Shown here: one piece after another, positions 26,110 through 37,654 of the stretch
How positions within the stretch are numbered: position 1 is the stretch's first letter
How the letters are laid out: every line of letters begins with the position of its first letter
Origin: Gyromitra esculenta
Taxonomy: Eukaryota; Ascomycota; Pezizomycetes; Pezizales; Discinaceae
Length of the DNA stretch: 64,000 nt
Direction: 5' to 3'
Assembly: GCA_038503075.1 (NCBI GenBank)
Contig: JBCAML010000001.1
Coordinates: 930,001-994,000 of the forward strand
Notes under the pieces: generated by a model
Told to the model about the DNA's origin: nothing
Databases searched by the model: none
The model's input: only the letters and a program-made list of their open reading frames with translations
Position numbers and translations under genes: made by a program

Positions 26110-28810
26110 TTACTCCCACCTCTCCTGATCGTCCTCTGCAAGATCGTATGAATCATCATCCATCCGATCACCACCAGCTGACGCGCTCGTCTGATGATGA
26201 AGATGGGAGTCGTCACCGCCCTCCATCTTTGCGTCTACGTCGTTCTCCACCTTTACATATGCAGGTTGAGGGTTGCTGCCGGGGATGGTATACCATGATA
26301 GTGTGACGGAACCAACATTTGGTATTTCATTGCCGGTGAATACAAACTATACACTATTAATATAGTCCTAGAAACTTAGAACACGGGCAAAACAAACCTG
26401 CTCAGCTGTTCGTCGGTCTTTAAAGGTTATAATTTGGGTATCGCCCTTTTCAGGATGCGGCTCAATCCCTTCGACCTCAAGGCCGGTATTCTACATCTGT
26501 TAGTTTCTGATCTGTACTAGATAATGGCATAACCGAAGCTTACCATAAGATAGTGTCTGAAATCTTCATCTTTCTCCCCCTTCAAATCCGGCGCGCTGAT
26601 GGCTACCTTCCGAGGCCTGTTATCCAGCTTTAACGTACCGCCTCTTCCCCGAGCTGGTTGAAACCCTCCACGCCCTCTATACGTGCTATATGGATTATAC
26701 GGTGCGCCTCTCCCTCGTGGTACGTATCCACCACGACCCCTCGGTGCGAATCTGCCTCTACCCCTACCCCGCCCTCTAAACGCTCCTAGATCAAACTCCT
26801 CGCCCGTATTCCCCTCAATGCCCAGTGCCCTCGCCTCTGCCTCCAATGCCTCAAGTTGTGCTTTCAGCGCCGCGGTCATAGCCTCGTCTTTCGGTTTCCC
26901 TGCATCCCCGTTGCTAACCGGGGGAGAAGTACTGGCACCTTCCTCCACCTTTACTGTTGCTGGTGGCGGCGGAGACGCAGAAGATGCAACTGTCTGTCCC
27001 GCCAGTTTCCTGCTCAGCTTCTCCATCAGTTTCCGTTTCTCCTCCATCTGTAGCTTTAGTAGCTCCTCTGTACGCTTCTCAAGCTCTTTTGCCGCCTCTT
27101 CGTTTGCCTTCTTCCGTGCCATCTTCGTCTCGTATGCCTTTTGGGCTTCCTCTTGCCGCCGTGTAAACTCCTCCATATCAATTTCGTTATCCTCAGCCTG
27201 TTCGGCGGGTTCGGCAGAGCTAATGGGTTTGATGCCACCATTAGGATTGGCCGGGTTGCCGGGCTCGGGTTTATACCAAAAGACCTTGACGAAGCGGTTA
27301 TCGAATATGGGTGCGGGGGAGTCGTATGCCTTTTTAGCCATGTTCCATCGCTCGAATGTTACAGTGGCGAGACGTTTGATAGGCTGGACTTCGACAGCAG
27401 TGACGGTGCCGAAGGTGGTGAAGAACTCGCTGATAGCGGACTCAGTAAGTTTGTCGTCAGGTATATGCTCTACCACGAGCGTCATGTTTGTGCGATCATA
27501 ACTAGGCCCCATCCCGGATATGTCAGACCGGGTCCCGCGGCCGCCTCTGCCACTTCTTCCTCCGCGCGGGACGCGCTCGGTGCGTGGTGGGCGATCCAAG
27601 TGTTTCGAAGAATCAGTAGGGGGGAAGAGCTGTGAGTTGTTCGGGTCGTATTCTGTGACTTGGTCAGTTCTGGCTGCTTCGATGGCTGCCGGAATAGATA
27701 GCCTACCATCTGCAGCAGCGGGCTCTTGCCCAGGGACTACAATATGATCCATGCCGTGTTCGTAAGGACACATATCTCCCTTCATACAGAATCCCTTTTC
27801 ATCGTAGTCCTTACACCTTTCGCCAACTTTCTTTACCACCTTCTTCTCCTCACCCGTCTTCATACCCGGCACGCCACCCATCACAGGCGGGAACCCCCAC
27901 GCTGCTGCCTGCGCTGCCAGAAACGCTGCCATGGGATCGTTAGGATTAGGAACAGCCCACGGGAATCCCGGCGGTGGCGGCATCCCAAAGGGCATAGGTG
28001 GTGGGGCACCCGGCGGGGGGACAAAGTGATTCTCAACCACAGGTTGTTGTTGCTGCTGTTGTGGGTGCGGTGGACTCTGGTGCGGAAATCCACCACGAGC
28101 AGTACCTGTATCTCCGCGTGCCCACCTTCCTGGTCCTGTAGTACCACTGCGACGCTGTGCCTTGAAACCGCGAGCGCTGCTAGAGGAACTGTAGTGGCTA
28201 TCCTGGCTCCTGCCACCATCTCTGTCACGGTCAAAGTAGGGACGCTTCTGTCCGCGGGATTCACGGTCGTGAAGGTCCCTGTCCTTACGGTAGTCGGTGG
28301 AGACAACCGGTTCCTGCTCTAGCGGTGGCGCGGACGGTGTTGGTGCCGGAGGAACGACGGAGACACCAGCGGATCCGGCCAGGGTGCTATTGACGGAGAT
28401 GAAGCTTTTTGTCTTTAGGGCGAGGAAAACGTCGTTGACGAATTGCTCCGTGTCTGAATCAAGTTTAGTAGGGGAGCCACATATTGAGAAGAGGGGATCA
28501 AAGTACGTTCGCGCAGGAAATCATCGAGTTGCTCTATACACAGCTTCTTGACCTCATCGTCGACCTGATCATGCCGCAGCAGGGCTAGAACGTAGTCCGC
28601 GAGCACGTCCGAGTCCGCATCGGAGCTACAGACAGATCTCGATCAGCTATGGTTTCTCGCGCACTCACCCCATCGCCTCACCTCCGGAGGGAACGTAAGG
28701 ATGAAAGAGGGAGGGGGTGAGGGGTCGAGGGACAGAACGTACATATCCTCTAGCCGCTTCACGATCCACTTCTTCAGCAAGGCCGCATCCCCATCGTCGA
28801 ACAACATCAT
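26110..28810 (-). CDS. RBM26/27-like CCCH and RRM RNA-binding protein (Rmn1-like)
   Basis: Five exons on the minus strand: 28810-28743, 28625-28507, 28453-26544, 26490-26398, 26346-26110, giving 808 residues. An in-frame ATG at 28840 could add 10 residues. I prefer 28810 because MLFDDGDAALLKKWI aligns with the usual N-terminus. Order of domains: a PWI-like fold (residues 1-75, LADYVLALLRHD), an Arg/Ser/Pro-rich linker with a Gln run, a CCCH finger C-x8-C-x5-C-x3-H, a first RRM (MTLVVEHIPDD), a Lys/Glu coiled coil, a Gly/Arg stretch with RGRG repeats, and a second RRM (HYLMNTGLEVEGIEPH) spanning introns 3 and 4. The tail is acidic, ending RWE. Relatives are human RBM26/27 of the PAXT connection and fission yeast Rmn1 of MTREC. 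Both feed polyadenylated nuclear RNA to the exosome. Confidence 0.9.
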
Positions 28811-30007
28811 AGCGCACTCCCGAATGTGGGCGTGGAGCAATCGAGAAGCAACGGAGGGCCAAGGGGGGAAAAGTCTGGATGAAGGAGCGAGAGGGACGAG
28901 TGGGTGCTGGGGTAGGAGAAGACGAGGCGAGATGGATAAGGCGCGTTCTGGGTCGAGGGAGAGCAGGATATCCTTTGGCAGAGCGGAGGGAGTGGTGGAT
29001 GGGAGGTGGTGGAGAAGAAGATCGGGACGGTTCGAGACGGGATTGGTGGTTGGTTAGTGACTTTTTCTCTTCAATGAACCGTGCCAAGCCAGCCTTCGCG
29101 TCTGTGTCAACACCACGCGAATGGGAGTTCTCGCAATAGGGAGACGATGTTGGCTTGTGTAATGGCAATGGTGGAGGCAATGTTATAATTATAATCCCTC
29201 GATTACTTTCAGTATCTCGGTCCAAAAAGTAGCATCCAATGACGTAGGGCGGTTAGTCAGAGCAATGTCACTTTTCTTGCAGCCACAACTGGAACAGGTG
29301 CAGGGTATTCCCTAATGTGTAATCATGCCCGCCTTCTTTATGTGACATGGTAGATACATGTATCTTAGACACAGAAGTCAATTGTTTACCTATTCCCGTT
29401 CGGCTTCTCTTAGTTCGTCGACCAATAGGAAGGTTTTTAGAAAGTATCCCCCAGCTTGAAGTTGCGCGTATGGGTTGCGCTAGCAACATACCTCTCAGGT
29501 CCCAATTGTGATCCCTAGGAACTAACTACTACATTTTCTATGAATTAAATAGTCGTGCCCGCCTAAAACACGACAAAGACCAAACAGGCCATCCGTCATG
29601 TTTTTGGAAACATTAGATAAGGGCAGAGGCGCGATCACATACAAATGGCAATAAATGGAAGTTGGTTTAAAATACCAATACCTCCTAACAATAGATACAC
29701 CAAACCATATTTCAGTCCTTTTTCTACATGGAGCCACGGCTGAGACTAAATAAGGCTCTCCTAGTTCTCCCCATAGGCCGAATCACTAGAACCAATAGCG
29801 CCACGCAAATACATCGTCGAGTGATATACCATGACTGTAAAAACTACGGGTACATTTGGGCGTCGCCCTGCCAATCATTAGACAAATCTACCACCCTACC
29901 CGCCCTCTCCTTCCGTATCATAGCTTCTCTCTAATCACATTTCTTCATAATCTCACTTCGTGGGTTGAAGGCCCAAAAAAAATATAAAAATTGTATTCGT
30001 GCCATAA
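28811..30007. other. upstream region of the RNA-binding gene, and intergenic DNA
   Basis: Several overlapping open frames on both strands (28665-29225) share the same purine/pyrimidine-biased sequence and have no domain. I read them as promoter or 5' UTR. The rest is AT-rich, with one TACATGTA site at 29355-29362. Confidence 0.5.
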
Positions 30008-30778
30008 TTAATCCTCGCCATCGCTAGACCCATGATCGAGAAGATGGGAAATATTAGCGAGCTCCTCATCATTCGGCGGCGAGTTAAAGCCGTGCCAGTC
30101 AGGCAGGATATACCGACAGCTGCTTCAATGTCTCGCCGAGACAATACTCTGCCCCAGAGGATTTGGTGCGGGGCCTAGAATATATTAAGTCATCTCGGAA
30201 CTCCTCGAGCACGAGATATGTAGTAAGCCCCACGTCAGGACTTTGGAGACTTCTGTTTTTCTTCTTCTCCAAGCTTTCATCGTATCATCCCCAGTCAGAG
30301 AGACTTCTGGTCCACTGAGACTTCGACAGTGGTTACAAAAAAATCCTTACAGGTGATTAATGCACGCTATTTCGGCGATATCGGTATTAATCTCCCCCAT
30401 TCGTGGAGGAGCCGGGTGGAGGCGATGAATGTTGGCAAACTGGTGATGGATGGTGACTTATAGGTGATGGTTGATAGCTTGATGGGTTTGGTAACAATAG
30501 GTAGACGTGAGGCCTGAACCTCTGAAGTCTGCATAGCTTCAAGGAGCCAAAATCAACAAGCTTTATTTGAGAAGAGTTGATCGATAATTACGCGAAAGAG
30601 AAGCGAAGCCACATCTATTATAATGTGCGCCGTGACAACAGGTTTCGCGTAGTATATGTACCTCTGCGATAATGTTTGCATAAAGGTGAAGCTTTAAGTT
30701 CCTTATAGAAGGATCAACGTTTAAATTAATCGGTGTAGCTTCTGAAGCAGTAGTGTCGACTTGAGTGGACTCAAACAT
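30008..30778 (-). other. possible decayed gene with protein-like segments
   Basis: Three short coding-like pieces lie in the same order on the minus strand. One starts at an ATG (30778) and runs about 70 residues (INLNVDPSIRNLKLHLYAN). A second, near 30560, reads IKLVDFGS, which resembles a kinase DFG segment. The third reads TTYLVLEEFRDDLIYSR and then, in a shifted frame, DWHGFNSPPNDEELANISHL, ending at 30008. No consistent intron set joins them without stops. A broken protein-kinase-like gene is possible, but the DFG match alone is weak. Confidence 0.25.
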
Positions 30779-30872
30779 AATTGAATAACAGTTAGCAAAA
30801 TATTTTTACACAAACACACATCCCACGAATAAGAAAGCCTATCCACTTTTGATCAAGTATTCCTTCGTTCTC

Positions 30873-32023
30873 CTATATATCCTCCAGGCCCCATGGTCCA
30901 AGTATATCTCCAAGTATTTCTCGGCCTATAAAAAGAACGTTTGTACTCACCAACCAACGATCAAACTAAGCACTCACTCGGCTCGAAAGCATCAACTTCC
31001 ACCCCCTCTGCACATAGAGCTTTAGCCATCTTAACTTCTAGTTCTATAAGATCTCCGTAGATATAGTCAGACATCCCCATGGGTTTTAGAAACGAAAAGC
31101 TGAAAATTTCGCAAGCGATACTAAACCCGACAAAGTTGATTCTCTTATCGCGGAGATATTCGTCGAATCTATCGAAAATGGCTGTGGAGGTTGGCAATTT
31201 AGTAGTCTTGATGATAGCGGGATAGGTCTTGCATAGCGCTATAAGTTTGGGGTTTGTTCGATACTGCAGAGGCGTTAGATAAGGGGGGTTAGTGTTTGAA
31301 GGATTATATTTAGTAGTACCGTATTTACTGGGTTATCAGCAACTCGGATTTTAGAGTCCAGACAAGGTTTTCGCTTCAGCCACTTTTCCTCGGGGGCCCG
31401 GGAGCATGTTCAAATGGATATCAGAGCCGAAATCAGAGGCTCACAGACCCTCCCTCGGGCTCAAGGAGTTCATATTGGGATTTCGCCTCTTCAAGTGACC
31501 CTTTTAGGCAAGAATTAGCGGAAAACCCTGTGCTTTTATATCCATCAAGCACGGGCTTTGTCTCAAACTCTATTTTGACCCTAAAGCGAGAGTTGCTTAT
31601 AACCCAGAAAATACGGCAGTGTGTGTTTATCTCCAGTTACGGAGCTGACTTGAACAGGCACACGCTACCTTTGCCAGCCTGGACGAGAATGTATTCACCT
31701 TTTTTGGCTTAGACAAGTGCATGTCTGTCTTCGCTAGTGTTTTGGTTTGTGAGGCTGTTTGCGAAGATGTTTGAGATTTCTGCGTCAGATACATATACTA
31801 CTCGGAGACCATCAGAGTGTATATCAACTTTACCAGTTAATATAACCCCGCCAGGATACTCGACAGAAGAAGTTGTTTCATACACGGTTGGGATATGAGC
31901 GGCCGCATGTGACGGACTTGTAACAGGGGCCTAGCAGGCTTCAAGAGAGACTTGGATTTCAACACTTTCCAAAGCTGAGGAGATGGAGTTGGTAGGCGGA
32001 GGAGCAGACGTGTCCTCCCGCTG
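30873..32023 (-). pseudogene. orphan multi-exon gene with two in-frame stops
   Basis: Five exons can be joined in phase: 32023-31650, 31580-31445, 31388-31320, 31263-30978, 30925-30873. The frame is otherwise open and protein-like, with segments such as EYPGGVILTGKVDIHSDG, KKGEYILVQAGKGSVC, FETKPVLDGYKSTGF, RDKRINFVGFSIACEI and MAKALCAEGVEVDAFEP, ending GPWGLEDI. The upper exon contains TAG (31931-31933) and TAA (31709-31711) in the same frame. Each is one C-to-T step from a Gln codon (CAG, CAA). Introns show GT and AG ends; the acceptor before 31388 is weak (CGAG). No start codon was identified. I recognise no family. Alternatives are two separate small genes, or an unseen intron that removes a stop. 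Confidence 0.55.
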
Positions 32024-32628
32024 CTAAGCTCTTATAGCTTATATGTAAATATATGGCGTGAGGTATGCGTGTAGATGACCACCCACCAACTAAACCACCC
32101 CGGCTAGGATTGGAAAGTACGGTAAAGTGTGTTGATTTGTGGGCAAGCTGCATGTAGATGTTTTTTGCTGGAGAACTCTGTCTGCAGGAGTTACGCTCGC
32201 TAATAAAAGCCACGATAGAGCAAGACTTACAGCCATCCCAGATATCCTCAGTAATTGGACCCACGGATAAGAGTCCAAGATACCACCAACACCAAATCGA
32301 AGCAATGAGCAGCTGGAAAGGCACCAACAGGGGACGGGAATACAATACTTCTCGGCTCACCCAATGCCCTCCAACCATATCCAGGGCAAGAATCGAGAGG
32401 CCGCCCCTGGGCGTGTTTTAGCACGGTATAGCGAGTGCTTTCCGGTGATGCGGCTTATCAGACTCGATCCCTGTTGCCTAACCGAGCCAGCCGAACGAGA
32501 GTTAAAGACCCGAGTCACTCCGTCTCTTCTCGTCCTCCCCGGACACCCACCCTCGCTATATAGAGACAGCTCTCGCCCAACTGTCCCCCACGAATCTCCA
32601 CAACAACAATCCTTCACCCTCACAGGTC
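32024..32628. other. intergenic region upstream of the mitochondrial kinase
   Basis: Open frames on both strands here lack domains. The stretch 32460-32625 is C-rich and probably holds the promoter and 5' UTR of the downstream kinase. Confidence 0.5.
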
Positions 32629-34009
32629 ATGAATCTGGTGAGCTCGAGATCAGTATTACATCGCTCGCTCCGGCTCCGGCTTCACTCCCTCCCCCGTCGC
32701 CCTCTCTCCACCACCCCCATCGCTGCTCCAGATGGCTACACTGCCTCTACCGACGAAATTGCCCGTCTGGCTGCAAACCCCCTGAAGCCATTGACACTGC
32801 GGGACCTCGTTCGGTATGTTCACCCTTCTTCTCGGGTGACTGTGATCGGAAGGAAGCTAATAATTCTACAGCTTCGGGCGTCCACCGTTGTCCCCGCAAG
32901 CTCTCCTCGCCTCTGCCCGCTTCACGAGGGAATTCCTCCCCATCCGATTATGCAGGCGCATCGTGGCCCTCCGCAACCTGCCGTTCATAATCGTTTCAAA
33001 CTCTCACGTGTCGAGCATCTATGACAACTACCAGCAATCCCTCCGGACTGTTCAATCCTTCCCGCTGTCCCACCCAAACACGCTTGCCGAGGAGGCTACC
33101 TTCACCGAGATGCTCATCGAGATCGTTAAAGCCCATTCCAACACCATCCCCGTCCTCGCCCGCGGTTTCCTCGAATGCCGCCGCTACATCTCCCCCGTGG
33201 AAGCCACCAAATTCCTCGACCACCACCTCCGCGCCCGCATCGGCACCCGTCTCATGGCCGAGCAACACATAGCCCTCCACCTCGCTTCAACGCAGAATCC
33301 ATTCTCAAACAACAACCCACTCGACTACGACGGCAGCTCTAGCGCCGACACCTACATTGGCACAATCGACACTGCGCTGCAGCCCGCACACATAATCGAG
33401 TCTTGCAGCTCCTTCGTCGGTGACATTTGCGAGCTCCGTTATGGTGTCCGTCCACAACTTGAAATCGACGGCGACCCCGAAGTCCGCTTCCCATACATCC
33501 CTGTTCACCTCGAATACATAATCACCGAGCTCCTCAAGAACGCTTTTCGCGCCACTGTCGAAGCTGGCTCCACAGTACCCGTCACCGTCACCATTGCCGC
33601 TGCCCCCGAGTCTGCTGGTATTACGATCAGAATCAGAGACCAAGGCGGCGGGATCGCGCCCGAGGACCTCGGCCAGATCTGGAGTTATAGTTATAGCACG
33701 TTCGATCAAGAGAAGAGTATGGCCGGGAGTAAAAGCAGTGGTGCATTAGGCCAGACGAGCCCCGCGGACGAAGACGCGTTGGGGAGGTTTAATGAGGTTG
33801 TTGGATCTGTTGAGGGAAGCTCAATTGCTGGGTTGGGGTATGGATTGCCGTTGAGTAGAGCATATGCGGAGTATTTTGGCGGGAGTTTACATGTGCAGAG
33901 TGCGTTCGGATGGGGCACGGACGTATACTTGAAACTGAAGGGTGTGGGGATTGGCGATTTTGGAGGTACGGGGATGGAGGGGTTGAGTGGGCATCATGAT
34001 GATATATGA
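32629..34009 (+). CDS. mitochondrial pyruvate/branched-chain ketoacid dehydrogenase kinase
   Basis: Two exons, 32629-32813 and 32872-34009, encode 440 residues. The first 35 residues are rich in Arg, Ser and Leu without acids (RSLRLRLHSLPRRPLSTTP), a typical mitochondrial presequence. The helical regulatory domain contains ARIGTRLMAEQH, the counterpart of the region preceding the catalytic core. The GHKL ATP-binding domain shows the N box ELLKNAFRATVE, the G1 box DQGGGI, GYGLPLSRAYAEYFGG, and a final GWGTDVYLKL. Family members phosphorylate the E1 alpha subunit of pyruvate or branched-chain ketoacid dehydrogenase and so switch it off. Fungi usually have two paralogues (yeast Pkp1 and Pkp2); I cannot assign which one this is. 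A long insertion after the lid region (SSGALGQTSPADEDALG) is fungal-like. Confidence 0.92.
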
Positions 34010-35087
34010 GTTTGTTGATATTAGGGGGGGTGGGAAGGTGGGATGAAGAATTGTGTTTTTTCTGATAGATTATCTGGCGTTCGGAGCGGGCTTTTTTTAT
34101 GATGGCGCTGCTGGCTCGTGATGTGGTGAGAAGAAAACGATTATGGGACATGAATGATGAGGATGCGAACACGGCAAAATATTAGGTACTGTTTTATGCA
34201 TAGTTATTACGACTGAAAAGGGAGAGTGGTTGAGGGAAAGAAGTACTGAAGATGTGGATGTGGATGCGGATGCGATGGGCTTTGCCAATGGGATAGCATA
34301 TCTGTATCATCAAATTAATTTTATAGTCTTGCAGACTGATATTGCAATCAAGATTTTCGGGAACGTAGTGAGTACAATCTACTATGTAGGTCTTGAACAC
34401 AAAATTACCGTATAAGGGTGTGAAATTGAAGGAGTGTCGTGTCTGATTTATATTAGTGGCACGATTCGCTTCCCAAAGCCACTTACTAGGGCTAAATAAG
34501 CCTCAGTTAGCTAAACCGAGTGAGGAAACATGACTACATGTACAGAGGCAGCAACACCAAACGCATCTTTATCTTCCTAACCAAAAAAAAAAGTACCAAT
34601 ACCATGGAAAGCGCTTAAAACTTCCTTAACCGCAGGTTATGCGGCTACCCTCGGTGCTTCGTATGTATCTCTCGGTCCGGGTACTTTTCGAAAACCTAAA
34701 ACAACGGCGAGGTTTAGTCAACCAACCGATTACATTCGATAAGTGGAGCAACCGATTGCGTCAGTTTCTAGGGGCCCTGCAGTAAGCCTCCGCGATAAGG
34801 GTCATGGGGGGGGAGAGGGGGAACACGAAATGCAACAACGAACGAACGAACGAGGCAGAGCTTTCTCTGCAGGGGACACGGGGACTGTGTTATGTTTCCA
34901 AGATCCACCATGCACCGAGTACGTCATGAACCCCGCCAAAAAGGAAAACACCTATAAAACCCCCCCTCCTTCCACATCCTCTCTGTTTATATTTTTTGCC
35001 TGCCCCTCTATCAACGAGAATCATCATCACGATTATCAAGCTCCTATCCAACCTCTTTTTTTTCCAGAATAATCAGCAGCTTTAAAC
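34010..35087. other. intergenic region between kinase and proteinase inhibitor
   Basis: Holds the G-rich 3' flank of the kinase, one TACATGTA site (34535-34542), a GAAC tetranucleotide run near 34838-34851, and a CT-rich promoter stretch from about 34950 that ends in the 5' UTR of the next gene. No gene seen. Confidence 0.6.
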
Positions 35088-35549
35088 ATGCCAAGCTATA
35101 TTGTATGGTCACCTCTCTTACTGCCTCTAGCTTCGTTGGATGGAGCTGTTGTTGGCTACATGTATATATACATGTAGTTACCCCGCAGTCGGCTAATCTC
35201 TAGTGCAGGTTACCTTCAAGCAATCAACCACCGATGCCGAAATCAAGAAGGCTAAGGACGATATCATTGCAAAGGGTGGTACTATCGACCATGAATACAC
35301 GCTCATCAAGGGCTTCAGGTAGGGCTATCCATCCATCCATCCATCCATCTGTCTTTGTTTTGAGCATTCCCACTGTCGCTACATCTTATGCTTTTTTTTT
35401 CTTTCTATTGCTACATGTATTTATCTCTATGTTAACACCTTTTGCTCACGCTCAGCGCCACTATTCCTGACGGACCAGCTATAACAGCACTCGAGAACAG
35501 CCCCCATGTTGAAAATGTAGAGCGGGATCAGGAAGTGAGGACTCAGTAG
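35088..35549 (+). CDS. PBI2-like proteinase B inhibitor (I9 family)
   Basis: Three exons, 35088-35102, 35209-35318 and 35456-35549, give a 72-residue protein without signal peptide. It starts MPSYIVTFKQSTTDAEI, contains AKGGTIDHEYTLIKGFSATIP, and ends ENSPHVENVERDQEVRTQ. This is the fold of subtilisin propeptides, and it matches yeast Pbi2 in size (75 residues). Such proteins inhibit vacuolar serine protease B from the cytosol and, in yeast with thioredoxin, help vacuole fusion. The gene is smaller than its own introns. Intron 1 carries a perfect 22-base palindrome made of two TACATGTA sites, and intron 2 has a third such site plus an ATCC microsatellite (about 35326-35349). Confidence 0.9.
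35156..35177. repeat. 22-base palindrome of two TACATGTA sites
   Basis: The sequence begins CTACATGTATA and continues with its exact reverse complement, so two TACATGTA octamers (35157-35164 and 35169-35176) face each other across ATAT. It lies inside intron 1 of the proteinase inhibitor gene. Confidence 0.9.
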
Positions 35550-37654
35550 AATTGAGGCGGATCAAGAAATGAAGGTCCAGTACTTCTCTGGATCTTCTGC
35601 ATTGACTCTGTGTGAAACGGGAGGGTATGGTTCGGCTTGCCTTGCCGGGAGATGGATGCTCGTGGTGGTTTACTTTTCTTCTTTCTTTTAGGTCATAGGG
35701 ATGTTTTGCGTCAATGTCGTGTTTATTTGTTTTGCTTTGGGTTGTGCTTGAATAGGAATAAATCTCTGATACAACTATTACTCATTCGCACTTTACCTAA
35801 ACTCATCAAGTGATTGATATCTAGAGAGTTTATTTGGGGTATCGTTTAGTCAGGAACGTTCCTGGCAATACTGATATCGTTATGGCAGTGGCTCTGGAAA
35901 AAGTATCTACTACATGTCATCCACACTAGAGGCACTAAATAACGCCTTGCATATTCGTACCTGATCTAGCGGTACGTGTAGTTTTCTGACCACTGAGGAG
36001 TTTAGTAAGCAGTGTTTCGGTCGTGTATCCACCCGTGGAAAACAATGCTACAAGGCTGAGCCGGGCATTGAAACCCCTTGCAAGTGGTACCAACCGATGA
36101 CAGCGATAGTGCTGCCATTATTTTATACTAATCTGCAAATACCATAACACGAGTGAGGCTGATTATCTCGGCCTCCGGAACGTTAGGAAATGATCCGTAA
36201 TCCCAGGTAACTCAGATATTAACGTCAGCTGCGGTGGGGTATGCCCTTGTAGAGAAATCCGACGCTCTGGCTTTTAGTTTCGGCCGAAACTCATTATTCC
36301 ATGCTAACCTGGATGCATGTTACTAGCACATGTCCCGTGGGTGGTATACCTCGGCGATCAGGCCTAAAGTTTGGTGATAGGTCGCCAGATATTTCTACGT
36401 CAGATGGGGACTACATTCGTATACTAAAAATTACAATAATAGATACATGTATTTGTTGCACATATGACGACATCCAGGGGTGAGAGCTTATGATACGTGA
36501 TATGTTCCACTGGTTTCGATACAGCGTTAAATTAGGTCCCTTTCTTTCGTCAGAGGACTGGTATTTTATTAGAGATCTGCTTCATGGGTGTGCTGTAGCT
36601 TTGATGGCTGTTTGGTTGTTGTCTGCTCTTTCTTGGATGAGTGGTGTGTTATTCATGGGTTGAAGTCCTTTAGTTAAAGCTGAGCTTGGTGTTGGTTTTT
36701 ATTTTCTATACATTATTGGTACGCTCAAGTTGATAATTCAAGAACTGGAGTAAGAACGGGGTGGATGGATTTATGGATTAGTTGAGCGGTGATCGAACGG
36801 CGCAAGGGTGTCAGACGGAGGTCAGAAGACATTTGGAGGGCTTGTGGCTTTCAAAACGAGAACGACAGGCAGATATGAGAATGGAGGCAGTGGCCCTGCT
36901 TCCATCATAGCGTGACCAACAGTTGCTCAGATGAAAGGCTGTGTAGTTCGGTTCTAAGAGCAGCGGCGGGTGTCCGTCCCAGCCTTTTGAATTCTCTCCA
37001 TCATCGACACTGCTTTCAATCGATAAAGGAATGGACTCTGTCAACAACACATCTGTCCCTATCTTTCAACAGTCTCCAGATCAAATACTAGCACCAGACA
37101 GCCCTATCGAAAGAAGAAGACTTTGTAGTATTTTCAGCACCCAGATTGCTAACATCCATCAATCCGTAGGTATTGTTAGTATTTCTCTACTCTCCGCTTC
37201 TTCCTTCATTTGGTGTGTGCATGTTACAGCCATGTAAGACGAGTCTCGACACTCCCAATGGCTGTCTCGCTAACGAGATAGGATGTCGAGGCTTTTCTTA
37301 CACGGCTGTACATTGGTTATGGATAGGAGTAGGTTTTTCGTGATGGATATACAAGTCTAGGTATTTTGTGTTATCTTTATTCTACCTCTAGGCTTCCATT
37401 ACTATCAAATGTGATTTTAGCCATACCCTCTCACTCGTATCGTGGCGCACAGTGCAGAAGGTGGCTGATGAGACATTTACTATCCCTACTTTGTTGCATC
37501 GCGCCTCAGGGGCATGAGATGCAGCACCTGAGCCTGAGGTCGGCTAAAGTTTTTGAGAACTTCCACATCGCTTCTTGAAGCTCCACCTTTCCCACCACCT
37601 TTTACAATCTAGCAATCGCGCTTCTTTTTCTCTAGTTTTCCGAATACCATCAAA
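35550..37654. other. gene-poor intergenic region
   Basis: No convincing gene is visible. The interval holds one TACATGTA site (36444-36451), a nested inverted repeat (37225-37310), and a C/T-rich leader from about 37560 ahead of the sterol dehydrogenase. Open frames here are short and lack domains. Confidence 0.55.
37225..37310. repeat. nested imperfect inverted repeat
   Basis: The outer arms are 37225-37251 and 37284-37310. They match in 23 of 27 positions as reverse complements; both arms begin or end with TACAGCC and share the core CTCGACA. Inside the 32-base loop is a second hairpin: TCTCG and CGAGA (37265-37269, 37274-37278) around CTAA. It may be the terminal hairpin of a small non-autonomous transposon, a structured RNA, or a cruciform site. 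No flanking target-site duplication was verified. Confidence 0.75.

Noticed and set aside
26683..27501. 272-codon frame opposite the RBM26-like gene
   Set aside because: Ser/Pro/Leu-rich shadow of the Arg/Glu-rich coding strand; the minus-strand product has clear RRM and CCCH domains.
28665..29225. Overlapping frames upstream of the RBM26-like gene
   Set aside because: Frames on both strands of the same biased sequence, without domains; better read as promoter or UTR.
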